Assembly: GCA_963823565.1 (NCBI GenBank)
Contig: CAWGLR010000003.1
Span: forward strand, 372,001 to 436,000
Origin: RHKX01 sp963823565
Lineage (GTDB): Bacteria > Actinomycetota > Thermoleophilia > Solirubrobacterales > 70-9
Direction: 5' to 3'
Length of the DNA stretch: 64,000 nucleotides
This document shows, piece by piece, positions 37,545-46,368 of this stretch (within the stretch, counting starts at the first letter, position 1; every line of letters begins with the position of its first letter). Position numbers and translations under genes: made by a program. Under the pieces are notes generated by a model that worked only from the letters and a program-made list of their open reading frames with translations, was not told the DNA's origin and did no database searches.

Positions 37545-38282
37545 ATGGCGGGCTGCTACAGGCTGGACATCGCCTACGACGGCGCGGACTTCTCCGGCTG
37601 GGCCGTCCAGCCGGAGCGGCGAACGGTGCAGGGCGAGCTCGAGGGCGCGCTCGCACGGGTCCTCGGCGAGCCGACGCGGCTGACCGTCGCCGGGCGAACG
37701 GACGCCGGGGTCCACGCGCTGGGCCAGGTCGCGAGCTTCGCTACCGGGCGCGAGGTGCCGGGGTCGCTGCAGCGGGCGCTCAACTCGCTGACCGGGCGCG
37801 ACCTCGCGGTCCGGCGGCTGAGCGAGGCGCCGGCCGGGTTCGACGCCCGTCGCGACGCCCGCTCGCGCCGCTACCGCTACCGGGTCGAGACCGCGAGCGT
37901 GCCGAGCCCCTTCGAGCATCGGCGGGCGCTGCACTGGCCGCACCCGCTCGACCGCGAGCTGCTGGACCGCTGCGCAGGACTCGTCCTCGGCGTCCACGAC
38001 TTCACCGCGTTCACTCCGACCGACACCCGCCACCGCCACTTCCACCGCCACGTCCTCGACGCCGGGTGGATCGAGGAGTCCGAAACTGTCCTGGCGCTGG
38101 AGATCGAGGCCGACGCGTTCCTGCGCGGGATGGTCCGGGCGCTGGTCGGGACGATGCTCTGGGTGGCGTCGGGGCGGAGGCCGATCGCCGACCTCGAGCG
38201 GCTGCTCGGCGGCGGCCACCGGGCCGACGCCGCCGACTCGATGAGCCCATGGGGGCTGTACCTGCTGCGGGTGGCGTACTAG
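37545..38282 (+). CDS. truA: tRNA pseudouridine(38-40) synthase
   Basis: 245 residues. It converts U38-40 of the anticodon stem to pseudouridine. The catalytic aspartate is in AGRTDAGVHALGQVASF; other TruA signatures are IAYDGADFSGWAVQPERRTV and RDARSRRYRYRV. Standard neighbour of rplQ. Its stop codon TAG forms the first bases of the putative hypC -10 box. Confidence 0.96.
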   Translation: MAGCYRLDIAYDGADFSGWAVQPERRTVQGELEGALARVLGEPTRLTVAGRTDAGVHALGQVASFATGREVPGSLQRALNSLTGRDLAVRRLSEAPAGFDARRDARSRRYRYRVETASVPSPFEHRRALHWPHPLDRELLDRCAGLVLGVHDFTAFTPTDTRHRHFHRHVLDAGWIEESETVLALEIEADAFLRGMVRALVGTMLWVASGRRPIADLERLLGGGHRADAADSMSPWGLYLLRVAY

Positions 38283-38285
38283 ATT
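38280..38285 (+). promoter_or_regulatory. -10 box of hyp operon (leaderless)
   Basis: TAGATT overlaps the truA stop codon and ends 7 nt before the hypC GTG, so the hyp operon may be transcribed independently of the alpha operon. Confidence 0.45.
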
Positions 38286-38292
38286 CTCAGGG

Positions 38293-38571
38293 GTGTGCCT
38301 GGCCATCCCCGGTGAGATCGTCGAGATCGTCGACGAGGCGAACCGGATCGCGAGGGTCGACGTCGGCGGCGTCCGCCGCAACGTCAACGTCGGCCTGCTC
38401 GATGCCGACGGCGATCCCGCGCGGGCCGGGGAGTGGGTGCTGATCCACGTCGGGTTCGCGATCTCCCGGGTCGACGAGGAGGAGGCGCTGGCGACGCGGC
38501 AGCTCCTCCAGCAGCTCGGCGCCGAGTACGAGCAGGAGCTCGACGAGCTGAAGGCGAGCGCGATCGAGTGA
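38293..38571 (+). CDS. hypC: hydrogenase maturation chaperone HypC
   Basis: 92 residues from GTG 38293: MCLAIPGEIVEIVDEANRIA, with the essential Cys2 that coordinates iron in the HypC-HypD complex. VNVGLLDADGDP and VLIHVGFAISRVDEEEA complete the OB-fold signature. It delivers the Fe(CN)2CO moiety to hydrogenase large-subunit precursor. The next gene overlaps it by 4 nt (GTGA). Confidence 0.96.
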   Translation: MCLAIPGEIVEIVDEANRIARVDVGGVRRNVNVGLLDADGDPARAGEWVLIHVGFAISRVDEEEALATRQLLQQLGAEYEQELDELKASAIE

Positions 38572-38801
38572 GTGCCGGGGACGACCGCCGGGGCGCCGAG
38601 CGCTGCATCACCTGCGGCGACGTCGCCCTCCCGCTGGAGGTCGTAGCGCTCGAGCCCGGCGGCCTCGCCCTGTGTCGCGACGAGCGCGATCGGAGCGAGC
38701 GGGTCGAGATCGCGCTGGCTGGCGACGTCCGGCCCGGCGACACGCTGCTGGTGCACGCCGGCACGGCGATCGCCAACCTGACCGGCGGGAGCCGGGCGTG
38801 A
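38568..38801 (+). CDS. second HypC/HupF-type chaperone
   Basis: 77 residues from GTG 38568. It lacks the MC(L/V)A(I/V)P start but keeps a CITCGDVALPLEVVALEPGG opening and the HypC-like end VRPGDTLLVHAGTAIANL. Such cysteine-containing HypC relatives accompany HypC in some actinobacterial hyp operons; that is recalled knowledge, not tested here. Overlaps hypC and hypD by 4 nt each, so it is translationally coupled to both and probably acts in the same complex. Confidence 0.8.
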   Translation: MSAGDDRRGAERCITCGDVALPLEVVALEPGGLALCRDERDRSERVEIALAGDVRPGDTLLVHAGTAIANLTGGSRA

Positions 38802-39913
38802 AGTTCGTCGACGAGTTCCGGGACCCCGAGCTCGGCCGCGCCCTGGCCGCCGACATGCTCGCGCTCGTCGAGCCCGGCCGCCGCTACAAGCTGATGGAGG
38901 TCTGCGGCGGGCACACGCACACGATCTACAAGTACGCGATCGACGACCTGCTGCCGGAGAGCGTCGAGCTCGTCCACGGCCCCGGCTGCCCCGTCTGCGT
39001 CATCCCGATGGGCCGGGTCGACGACGGCCTCTCGGTCGCCGCGCGGGAGGGCGTGATCTTCACCTGCTTCGGAGACATGATGCGAGTGCCCGGCTCGGAG
39101 CGCTCGTTCCTCGACGCGAAGGCCGACGGGGCCGACATCCGCGTCGTCTACTCGCCGCTCGACGCGCTGCGCATCGCCCGTGAGAACCCCGATCGCGACG
39201 TCGTCTTCTTCGCGATCGGCTTCGAGACGACCGCGCCGTCGACCGCCCTGACGCTGAAGCGCGCCCGGGCGGAGGGGATCGAGAACTTTCTCTGCGTCTG
39301 CAACCACGTGACGATCGTGCCGCCGCTGCAGGCGCTGCTCGGCTCGCCCGAGGTCGAGATCGACGGATTCATCGGCCCCGGGCACGTCTCGACCATCGTC
39401 GGCACGCGGCTCTTCGAGTTCATCCCGGCCGAGCATGGCCGCCCGTTCATCGTCTCCGGGTTCGAGCCGCTCGACGTGCTCCAGGGGATCCGCATGGCGC
39501 TCGCGCAGCTCGCCGAGGGGCGGGCCGCGGTCGAGAACCAGTACGCCCGGGTCGTCCCCCCGGACGGGAACGCGGCGGCACTCGCGGCGATGGACGAGGT
39601 GTTCGCCCTGCGCGAGGAGTCGGAGTGGCGGGGGATGGGCTTCATCCCGCGAAGCGGCCTGCGGCTCTCCGACGAGTACGCCGCCTTCGACGCCGAGCTC
39701 CGCTACCCGCCGCCGGGCGAGCGCGTGCCCGACCCCGTTGCCTGCCAGTGCGGCGAGGTGCTCCGCGGCGCGATCAAGCCGTGGGAGTGCAAGGTCTTCG
39801 GCACCGCCTGCACGCCCGAGCACGCGATCGGCACCTGCATGGTCTCCCCCGAGGGCGCGTGCGCCGCCTACTACCAGTACGGCCGCCTCGCTCGGGATCG
39901 CGAGGTCGTCTGA
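38798..39913 (+). CDS. hypD: hydrogenase maturation protein HypD
   Basis: 371 residues from GTG 38798. It is the scaffold on which the Fe(CN)2CO unit is built. Signatures: MEVCGGHTHTIYKYAIDDLL, ELVHGPGCPVCVIPMG, GFETTAPSTA, FIGPGHVSTIVG. The four C-terminal cysteines of the [4Fe-4S] site are in CQCGEVLRG and the ACTPEH...GTCMVSPEGAC region. All appear intact. Confidence 0.97.
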   Translation: MKFVDEFRDPELGRALAADMLALVEPGRRYKLMEVCGGHTHTIYKYAIDDLLPESVELVHGPGCPVCVIPMGRVDDGLSVAAREGVIFTCFGDMMRVPGSERSFLDAKADGADIRVVYSPLDALRIARENPDRDVVFFAIGFETTAPSTALTLKRARAEGIENFLCVCNHVTIVPPLQALLGSPEVEIDGFIGPGHVSTIVGTRLFEFIPAEHGRPFIVSGFEPLDVLQGIRMALAQLAEGRAAVENQYARVVPPDGNAAALAAMDEVFALREESEWRGMGFIPRSGLRLSDEYAAFDAELRYPPPGERVPDPVACQCGEVLRGAIKPWECKVFGTACTPEHAIGTCMVSPEGACAAYYQYGRLARDREVV

Positions 39914-41019
39914 TGGGAGAGGGGACGCGGCCGGCCCCGGCGGAGGGGCGGGAGGCGCGGATCCTCGGGATCATCGAGACCGCTCGGGCCAAGCGGCCGC
40001 GGTTCACCGCCGAGCAGGTGACGATGGCGCACGGCGCCGGCGGCAAGGCGACGCAGACGATGATCGAGGGGCTCTTCGTCCCCGCCCTCGCCCGCGAGGG
40101 CAGCCTCGCCGAGCTCGCCGACGCGGGGACTACCGAGATCGAGGGGACCGGCCTCGCCCTGACCACGGACTCGTTCGTCGTCAAGCCGCTGCGCTTCCCC
40201 GGCGGATCGATCGGCGAGCTCGCCGTCAACGGAACCGTCAACGACCTGGCGGTGGCCGGCGCCGAGCCGGTCGCGATCACGGTCGCGCTGATCCTCGAGG
40301 AGGGGCTCGACGCGGCCGTCCTGGGCGCCGAGACCGAGGCGATCGCGGCCGCCGCGGCCGCCGCGGGGGTCGAGGTGCTCGCCGGGGACACCAAGGTCGT
40401 CGAGCGCGGGCACGCCGACGGGATGTACGTGACGACGACCGGCCTCGGCCGCCGCGACCCCCGCGCCGAGCTCTCGCCCGCCGCGATGCGCCCCGGCGAC
40501 CGGCTGCTGGTCTCGGGCCCGATCGGCGAGCACGGCACGGCGATCATGCTCGCCCGCAACGAGTTCGAGCTCGATGCCGAGATCGAGTCCGACACCCGCT
40601 CGCTCTGGCCCGCCGCCGACGCGCTGCTCGAGGCGGCGGGGGAGGAGCTCCGGTGCATGCGCGACGCCACGCGCGGCGGGGTCGCGAGCGTGCTCAACGA
40701 GCTCGCTCGCGCATCCGGCGTGGCGGTCGTGGCGAGCGAGTCGGCGGTTCCCGTCCGGCCCGCGGTCAAGGCGGCCTCGGAGCTGCTGGGGATCGACCCG
40801 ATGTACGTCGCCAACGAGGGCGTCCTCGTCGCCTGCGTCGCTCCCGGGGCCGCCGAGCGGGCGCTCGCGGCCCTCCGGTCGGCCCCCGGATGCGACGCCG
40901 CGGCCGAGATCGGCGAGGTGCGGACGTCGCCGGAGGGGATGGTCCTGCTCGAGACCGGCTTCGGCGGCAAGCGGGTGATGGACCTGCTCGTCGGCGACCC
41001 GCTGCCGAGGATCTGCTGA
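39913..41019 (+). CDS. hypE: hydrogenase maturation protein HypE
   Basis: 368 residues from ATG 39913 (TGATG overlap with hypD). It dehydrates the S-carbamoyl group to thiocyanate for transfer to HypCD. It keeps the PurM-like ATP-binding AHGAGGKATQTMIEGLFVPA and LTTDSFVVKPLRFPGG, and the obligatory C-terminal PRIC whose cysteine is carbamoylated. It needs HypF for carbamoylation, yet the downstream hypF is broken as written. Confidence 0.97.
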   Translation: MGEGTRPAPAEGREARILGIIETARAKRPRFTAEQVTMAHGAGGKATQTMIEGLFVPALAREGSLAELADAGTTEIEGTGLALTTDSFVVKPLRFPGGSIGELAVNGTVNDLAVAGAEPVAITVALILEEGLDAAVLGAETEAIAAAAAAAGVEVLAGDTKVVERGHADGMYVTTTGLGRRDPRAELSPAAMRPGDRLLVSGPIGEHGTAIMLARNEFELDAEIESDTRSLWPAADALLEAAGEELRCMRDATRGGVASVLNELARASGVAVVASESAVPVRPAVKAASELLGIDPMYVANEGVLVACVAPGAAERALAALRSAPGCDAAAEIGEVRTSPEGMVLLETGFGGKRVMDLLVGDPLPRIC

Positions 41020-41022
41020 GGC

Positions 41023-41463
41023 GTGCACGAGCTCTCGGTGGCAATCGCGGTCATCGACACCGCCGTCGAGCACGCCGGCGGCCGTCCGGTCGAGGTGGTG
41101 AGCGTCCGCGTCGGCAAGCTGCGCCAGGTGGTTCCCGACCAGCTCTCCTTCCTGTTCGGGGTGGCCGCCCGGGACACGCTCTGCGCGGGGGCCAGGATCG
41201 AGGTCGACTACGTCGACGCGTTGCTGGAGTGCGCCGCCTGCTCGCATCGCTGGGACCCGAGCCCCAGCCCCGAGCACGACGGCTCGTCGGGCTGGATGGC
41301 GCTGCCGCGGTTCCGCTGCCCGGGGTGCGGCTCGGGGGCGGCGCGGACGCTGCGCGGCGCCGAGCTCGAGGTCGAGGCGATCGAGGTGGTCGAGCGAGCA
41401 GCGGGCAGCGGGCAGCAACCAGCATCGAATCCGCCAGGTGCGAGCATGGTCGGCCCGAGCTGA
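41023..41463 (+). CDS. hypA: hydrogenase nickel incorporation protein HypA
   Basis: 146 residues from GTG 41023; begins (M)HELSVAIAVIDTAVEHAGG with the nickel-binding His2. The zinc site is Cys70/Cys73 (CAAC) and Cys99/Cys102 (CPGC). The C-terminal ~25 residues after EVVERA are a low-complexity Gly/Gln/Pro tail encoded by an AGCGAGCAGCGGGCAGCGGG-like repeat, unusual for HypA. Overlaps hypB by 1 nt. Confidence 0.94.
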   Translation: MHELSVAIAVIDTAVEHAGGRPVEVVSVRVGKLRQVVPDQLSFLFGVAARDTLCAGARIEVDYVDALLECAACSHRWDPSPSPEHDGSSGWMALPRFRCPGCGSGAARTLRGAELEVEAIEVVERAAGSGQQPASNPPGASMVGPS

Positions 41464-42143
41464 TGCACCGCACCAGGATCAAGGTCGCCGCCGACGCGCT
41501 CGACGCCAACGAGACGATCGCCCGCGCCAACCGCGAGGACTTCGATCGCGCGGGGGTCGCCGTCGTCAACCTGATGAGCGCCCCGGGCGCCGGCAAGACG
41601 ATGCTCCTGGAGCGGGCACTCGCCGAGCCCGGCGAGCGCCGGGTCGGGGTGCTCGAGGGCGACGTCCAGGGGTCGCTCGACGCCGATCGCCTCGCGGCCA
41701 TCCACGTTCCCGTGGTCCAGCTCAACACCGCCGGCGGGTTCGGCGGGGAGTGCCACCTCGACGCGAACATGGTCCGCTCCGCGCTCCCGGAGGTGCCGCT
41801 GGGGGAGATCGACCTGCTGGTGATCGAGAACGTCGGCAACCTCGTCTGCCCGGCCGAGTTCCGCGTCGGCGAGGACGCCAAGGCGATGGTCTGCTCGGTG
41901 ACCGAGGGCGAGGACAAGCCCCTGAAGTACCCGCTGATGTTCCGCTCCTGCGAGCTCGTCGTGGTCAACAAGATCGACCTGCTCGCCCACCTCGACTTCG
42001 ACCTCGACCTGCTCCGGCACAACATCGACGCGGTCAACCCCGGGGCCGAGGTGATGACGACGAGCGCCCGCACCGGGGAGGGCGTCGGCGCGTTCCGCGA
42101 CTGGCTGCTCGCGGTCGGAAGCGGGGCCGTCGCGCCGGCGTGA
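41463..42143 (+). CDS. hypB: hydrogenase nickel incorporation GTPase HypB
   Basis: 226 residues from ATG 41463. Walker A SAPGAGKT at 39-46; VLEGDVQGSLDADRL and the metal-site region QLNTAGGFGGECHLDANM; G4 NKID. There is no N-terminal His-rich nickel store. It works with HypA to load nickel; the NiCoT permease gene lies about 2.3 kb downstream, facing it. Confidence 0.96.
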   Translation: MHRTRIKVAADALDANETIARANREDFDRAGVAVVNLMSAPGAGKTMLLERALAEPGERRVGVLEGDVQGSLDADRLAAIHVPVVQLNTAGGFGGECHLDANMVRSALPEVPLGEIDLLVIENVGNLVCPAEFRVGEDAKAMVCSVTEGEDKPLKYPLMFRSCELVVVNKIDLLAHLDFDLDLLRHNIDAVNPGAEVMTTSARTGEGVGAFRDWLLAVGSGAVAPA

Positions 42144-44458
42144 GCGAGCCGGAGCGGCGCCGGGTGCGGGTGCGCGCCCGCGGGGTCGTCCAGGGCGTCG
42201 GCTTCCGGCCGTACGTGTACCGGCTGGCCCGGGACATCGGCCTCGGCGGCTCCGTCCACAACGACTCCGGCGGCGTGCTGATCGAGGTCGAGGGGGGAGC
42301 GGCCGACGTCGACCTGTTCATCGAGCGCCTGCCGCGCGAGGCGCCACCCCTCGCCGCGGTCGAGGACCTCAGTGCCACGCCGCTCGAGCCGACCGGCCAG
42401 CGCGCCTTCGCGGTGGAGCCGAGCCGCGAGCAGCCGGACCCCGACCCCTTCGTCCCCGCCGATGCGGCGACGTGCGACGAGTGCCTGCGGGAGCTGCGCG
42501 ACCCCGGCGACCGCCGCCATCGCTACCCGTTCCTCAACTGCACGAACTGCGGGCCGCGGTTCACGATCATCCGCCGGCTTCCCTACGACCGCTGGTCGAC
42601 GACGATGGCCGGCTTCCGCATGTGCGAGCGCTGCCGCGCCGAGTACGAGGATCCCGGCCGACCGCCGCTTCCACGCCGAGCCCAACGCTTGCCCGCAGTG
42701 CGGCCCCGAGCTGCGGCTCCGCCGCGGCGGCGACGGCGAGCCGTTCGCTCGCGGGGAGGAGGCGCTGCGACGGGTCGTCGAGGCGGTGCTCGCCGGCTCG
42801 CTCGTGGCCGTGAAGGGGATCGGCGGCTACCACCTCGCGTGCCGCGCCGACGACGAGGAGGCCGTGGCCCTGTTGCGCCGGCGGAAGCGGCGGGAGGAGC
42901 GGCCGTTCGCCCTGATGGTCGCCGACCTCGAGGCGGCCCGGGAGCTGGTCGAGCTCGCCCCGTCCGAGGAGGCCCTGCTCAGCGGGCGCGAGCGCCCGAT
43001 CGTCATCGCCCGGCGGCGAGGCGGGGCGCGCGTGGCCGCCGCGGTCGCGCCTGCCGGGCGGCGACCTCGGGGTGATGCTCGCCTACTCGCCGCTGCATCA
43101 CCTGCTCGCCGGCGATGCGGGCGTGCCGCTCGTGATGACCTCCGCCAACCTCGCCGACGAGCCGATCCCGCATGAGGACGCGGACGCGCTGACGCGGCTG
43201 CGAGGCGTCGCCGACCTGATCTGCGCCCACGACCGGCCGATCCACGTCCGCGCCGACGACTCGGTCGTCCGTGCGGTCTCGCCGGACCTGCGCGCCGAGC
43301 CGCTGCTCATCCGCCGCTCTCGCGGCTACGTGCCGTCGGCGATCCCGCTTCCGGTCCCCGCGCCGGCGGCCGATCCTCGCCTGCGGCGCCCAGCTCAAGA
43401 GCACCTTCTGCCTCGCCCGCCGCGAGCGCGCATGGGTCTCCCAGCACATCGGCGACCTCGCCTCCTTCGCGAACCTGACCGCATTTCGCGGCAGCGTCGA
43501 GCACCTCGGCCGCCTGCTCGAGCTCGGGCCCGAGCTCGTCGTCCACGATCGCCATCCCGACTACCCGTCGAGCAGGTACGCGCGCGGGCTCGAGCTCGAC
43601 TCTCTCGCGGTCCAGCATCATCACGCCCACCTCGCCGCCGTCCTCGCCGAGCACGGTGAGCGGGGCGTCGCCGTCGGCGCGATCTTCGACGGCGCGGGCC
43701 TCGGCCCCGACGGCACCGTCTGGGGCGGGGAGTTGCTCGTCGGCGACCTCGCGGGGTACGAGCGCCGCGGGCTGCTCTTCCCGGTTCGCCTGCCCGGCGG
43801 GGACGCCGCCGCCCGTGAGCCGTGGCGGATGGCGTGCGCGTGGCTGGCAGCCTCCTTCGGGGACGACCCGGACGTCCCGGCCGCCCTCGCCGGCCAGGTC
43901 GACGGCGGGCGCTGGGAGGGCGTTGCGCGGATGGTCCGCAGCGGTCTCTCGTCGCCGCTGACGACGAGCGCGGGGCGCCTCTTCGACGCGGTGGCGGCGC
44001 TGTGCGGGATCCGCGCCCGCAACACCTACGAGGGCCAGGCGGCCGCCGAGCTCGAGGCGGCGGCAGCGCCGCTGGGCTCGGTCCGCGAGTCGGCCGCCTA
44101 CCCGATGCCGCTGATCGCCGAGGGCGACGCCCCGCTGATCCTCGACGCCCGGGAGACGATCCGCGCGGTCGCCGCCGATCTCGGCGCCGGAGCCCGGCCC
44201 GACGCCGTCTCGGCTCGCTTCCACCTCGCGCTCGCCCGCTCGACGGCCTCCGCGTGCGCGGACCTCGCCGAGCGCCACGGCACCGCGACGGTCGCGCTCG
44301 GCGGCGGGGCCTTTCAGAACCGGCTGCTGCTGGAGCGCGTCGCCGCGTTGCTCGCCGACGCGGGACTGCGGGTGCTGCTGCCGCGGCGCCTGCCGCCCAA
44401 CGACGGCGGCATCGCCTACGGCCAGGCGGCGGTCGCAGCGGCGCTGGACGCCGCCTAG
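42140..44458 (+). pseudogene. hypF: carbamoyltransferase HypF, interrupted by three apparent +1 frameshifts
   Basis: All HypF parts are present in order but in different frames. These are an acylphosphatase domain (VRARGVVQGVGFRPYVYRLA), zinc fingers (CDECLRELRD, CTNCGPRFTI, MCERCRAEYED), a YrdC domain (VKGIGGYHLACRADDEEAVA), and a Kae1-like domain from LACGAQLKSTFCLARRERAW to PPNDGGIAYGQAAVAAA. Frame changes fall near 42656, 43057 and 43368; each is explained by one extra base in a short G run. Restored, the protein would be ~770 residues, normal for HypF. Either the gene is decaying or the sequence has errors. It overlaps hypB by 4 nt. Confidence 0.85.
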
Positions 44459-44464
44459 CGCGCT

Positions 44465-44476
44465 CCGCCGCGGCGG
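44465..44476. terminator. palindrome between hypF and NiCoT gene
   Basis: CCGCCG/CGGCGG perfect 12-bp palindrome, 7 nt after the hypF stop and overlapping nothing but the 19-nt convergent gap. No U-run. Confidence 0.35.
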
Positions 44477-44477
44477 C

Positions 44478-45527
44478 TCACGCCGCCTGTACCCCGCGGA
44501 ATCTCCAGATCAGCGCCGCCGCCCCCCAGACGACGACGAAGGAGCCGGCGAGCGCGAAGCCGGCGTCGGCGAGATCGATCGCGGAGATCGCCCCGATCGG
44601 GCCGCCTTCGAGGCCGAGCGCGTCGGCGAGCACGCCGGACAGCTCGATCGCGGCGATCGCGAGCGCCGCGATCGCGGACATCGCCGTGACCGCGAGGTTG
44701 TAGTAGGCGCGCCGCATGGGACGCCCGAGCGCCCAGCCGTACGCGCGCGTGACGAACGCGCCGTTGATCGCGTCGAACAGCGTCATCCCGGCGGCGAAGA
44801 GCAGCGGCAGGCAGAGGACCGCGTACAGCGGCAGCCCGCCCGCCGCCGCCGCTCCCGCGCTCGCGAGCAGCGCGACCTCGGTGGCGGTGTCGAACCCGAG
44901 CCCGAACAGGAGCCCGACCGGGTACATCCGCGGGGCGCTGCGGACGCCGCGGGTGGCGCGGCCCCAGAGCCGGGCGAGCAACCCGCCCGAGGCGAGCAGC
45001 CGGTCGAGCTCGGCGCCCCCGGCGCCCCTTCCCGCCGCGCGGCCGATCCTCGAGGCGAGGCCGAGGTTGGCGAGGCCGAGGGCGAGCAGGAAGAGCCCGG
45101 AGACGGCCGGGCCGGCGATGCCGGTGATCGCGTGTAACGCGGATCCCTCGTCCGCGACCGCCTCGCCGATGCCGCGGACACCGATCGCCAGCAGGACGGC
45201 GAGGACGACCACCACCGTCGAGTGCCCGAGCGAGAAGAAGAACCCGGCGGTCGCCGTCGGCCGCCCCTGGCTCATCAGCTTGCGCGTGGCCGTGTCGATC
45301 GCGGCGACGTGGTCGGCGTCGAACGCGTGGCGGACGCCGAGCGCGTAGGCGGCCAGCCCGAGGCCGACGCCGAAGACGGTGCCGTCGGACAGCTCGAGGT
45401 GGGCGGGCGCCACGACCGCCAGCAGCAGGGTCAGCCCGGCGACGTGGAGCGCCATCACGGCGGCGGCGACGGCGGCGAGGCGCGCCCGCTCCCCCCGCTG
45501 CCTCGCTCGCTCCACGGTGACATGCAA
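44478..45527 (-). CDS. NiCoT family nickel/cobalt permease
   Basis: 349 residues with about eight transmembrane segments. The NiCoT signatures are all seen: VRHAFDADHVAAIDTATRKL (the metal-selecting HX4DH-type motif in TM2), GFFFSLGHSTVVV, LLFGLGFDTATEVALL and GMTLFDAINGAF. It imports Ni2+ and/or Co2+ with high affinity. Placement facing the hyp genes suggests nickel for hydrogenase. The start is TTG 45527 or GTG 45515; it is divergent from surE, whose promoter overlaps the gap. Confidence 0.93.
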   Translation of the reverse strand: MHVTVERARQRGERARLAAVAAAVMALHVAGLTLLLAVVAPAHLELSDGTVFGVGLGLAAYALGVRHAFDADHVAAIDTATRKLMSQGRPTATAGFFFSLGHSTVVVVLAVLLAIGVRGIGEAVADEGSALHAITGIAGPAVSGLFLLALGLANLGLASRIGRAAGRGAGGAELDRLLASGGLLARLWGRATRGVRSAPRMYPVGLLFGLGFDTATEVALLASAGAAAAGGLPLYAVLCLPLLFAAGMTLFDAINGAFVTRAYGWALGRPMRRAYYNLAVTAMSAIAALAIAAIELSGVLADALGLEGGPIGAISAIDLADAGFALAGSFVVVWGAAALIWRFRGVQAA

Positions 45528-45536
45528 TCACGCACC

Positions 45537-45542
45537 TAGAAT
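45537..45542 (+). promoter_or_regulatory. -10 box of surE operon (leaderless)
   Basis: TAGAAT ends 7 nt before the surE GTG at 45550. No good -35. Confidence 0.5.
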
Positions 45543-45549
45543 CGCTGGC

Positions 45550-46368
45550 GTGAGAGTCCTGCTCACCAACGACGACGGCATCGGCGCCTCCGGGCTGCAG
45601 GCGCTGCGCCGTGCCCTGCTCGAGATCGACGGTGTCGACCTCGCGGTCATCGCCCCCGACTCCAACCGCAGCGCCACGGCGCGCTCGATCACCACCCGCT
45701 CGCCCTTGTGGGTCGAGGAGGTGAGCTTCGACGACGGCACGGTCGGGTACGCCACCGAGGGGACGCCGGTCGACTGCATCCGTTTCGCCGAGCTGGGGCT
45801 GATCGGGGAGCGGCCCGAGCTGATCGTCTCCGGCATCAACCACGGCTCCAACCTCGGCGACGACGTCACCTACTCCGGGACGGTGGCGGCGGCGCTGGAG
45901 GGCATCGTCCTCGGGATCCCGGCGATCGCGGTCTCCCAGCAGTCGCTCGCCGGGGAGATGGACTTCCGGCTCGGGCGCGAGTTCGACTTCTCGGTCTCGG
46001 CGCCGCTGACGGCGGCGCTCGCGGCGATCGTCGCCGAGCGCGGGCTTCCCGAGGGGACCCTCCTCAACGTCAACTGCCCCGGCGGAGCGCCCAATGGGAT
46101 CGAGGTGGCGCGGCTCGGCAAGCGGGTCTACAACGACGAGCTCAAGCAGGTCGACTCCGACGAGAACGGCCGCCGCCGCTTCTCGATCTACGGCTACGCG
46201 CCCGGATTCGAGGACGAGGAGGGGACAGACCTCGCCGCGGTCTCCCGCGGCAGGGTGGCGATCACGCCGATCCACTTCGACCTGACCGCGCACCGAGGAT
46301 TCGACTCGATCCGCGACATGGGGCTCGAGGGCGCGCTGGAGAGCGTGCTGGAGTCGGTCGAGGCGTGA
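45550..46368 (+). CDS. surE: 5'/3'-nucleotidase SurE
   Basis: 272 residues from GTG 45550. It dephosphorylates nucleoside monophosphates in a metal-dependent way. The metal-binding LLTNDDGIGASGLQALR opens the protein; APDSNRSATA and SGINHGSNLGDDVTYSGTVA are diagnostic. First gene of surE-ligA-F420 oxidoreductase, with 4-nt (GTGA) overlap to ligA. Confidence 0.95.
   Translation: MRVLLTNDDGIGASGLQALRRALLEIDGVDLAVIAPDSNRSATARSITTRSPLWVEEVSFDDGTVGYATEGTPVDCIRFAELGLIGERPELIVSGINHGSNLGDDVTYSGTVAAALEGIVLGIPAIAVSQQSLAGEMDFRLGREFDFSVSAPLTAALAAIVAERGLPEGTLLNVNCPGGAPNGIEVARLGKRVYNDELKQVDSDENGRRRFSIYGYAPGFEDEEGTDLAAVSRGRVAITPIHFDLTAHRGFDSIRDMGLEGALESVLESVEA

Noticed and set aside
42140..44458. Programmed ribosomal frameshifting in hypF
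   Set aside because: No slippery heptamers or nearby structures at the three sites. All three are single extra bases in short G runs, pointing to mutation or sequence error.
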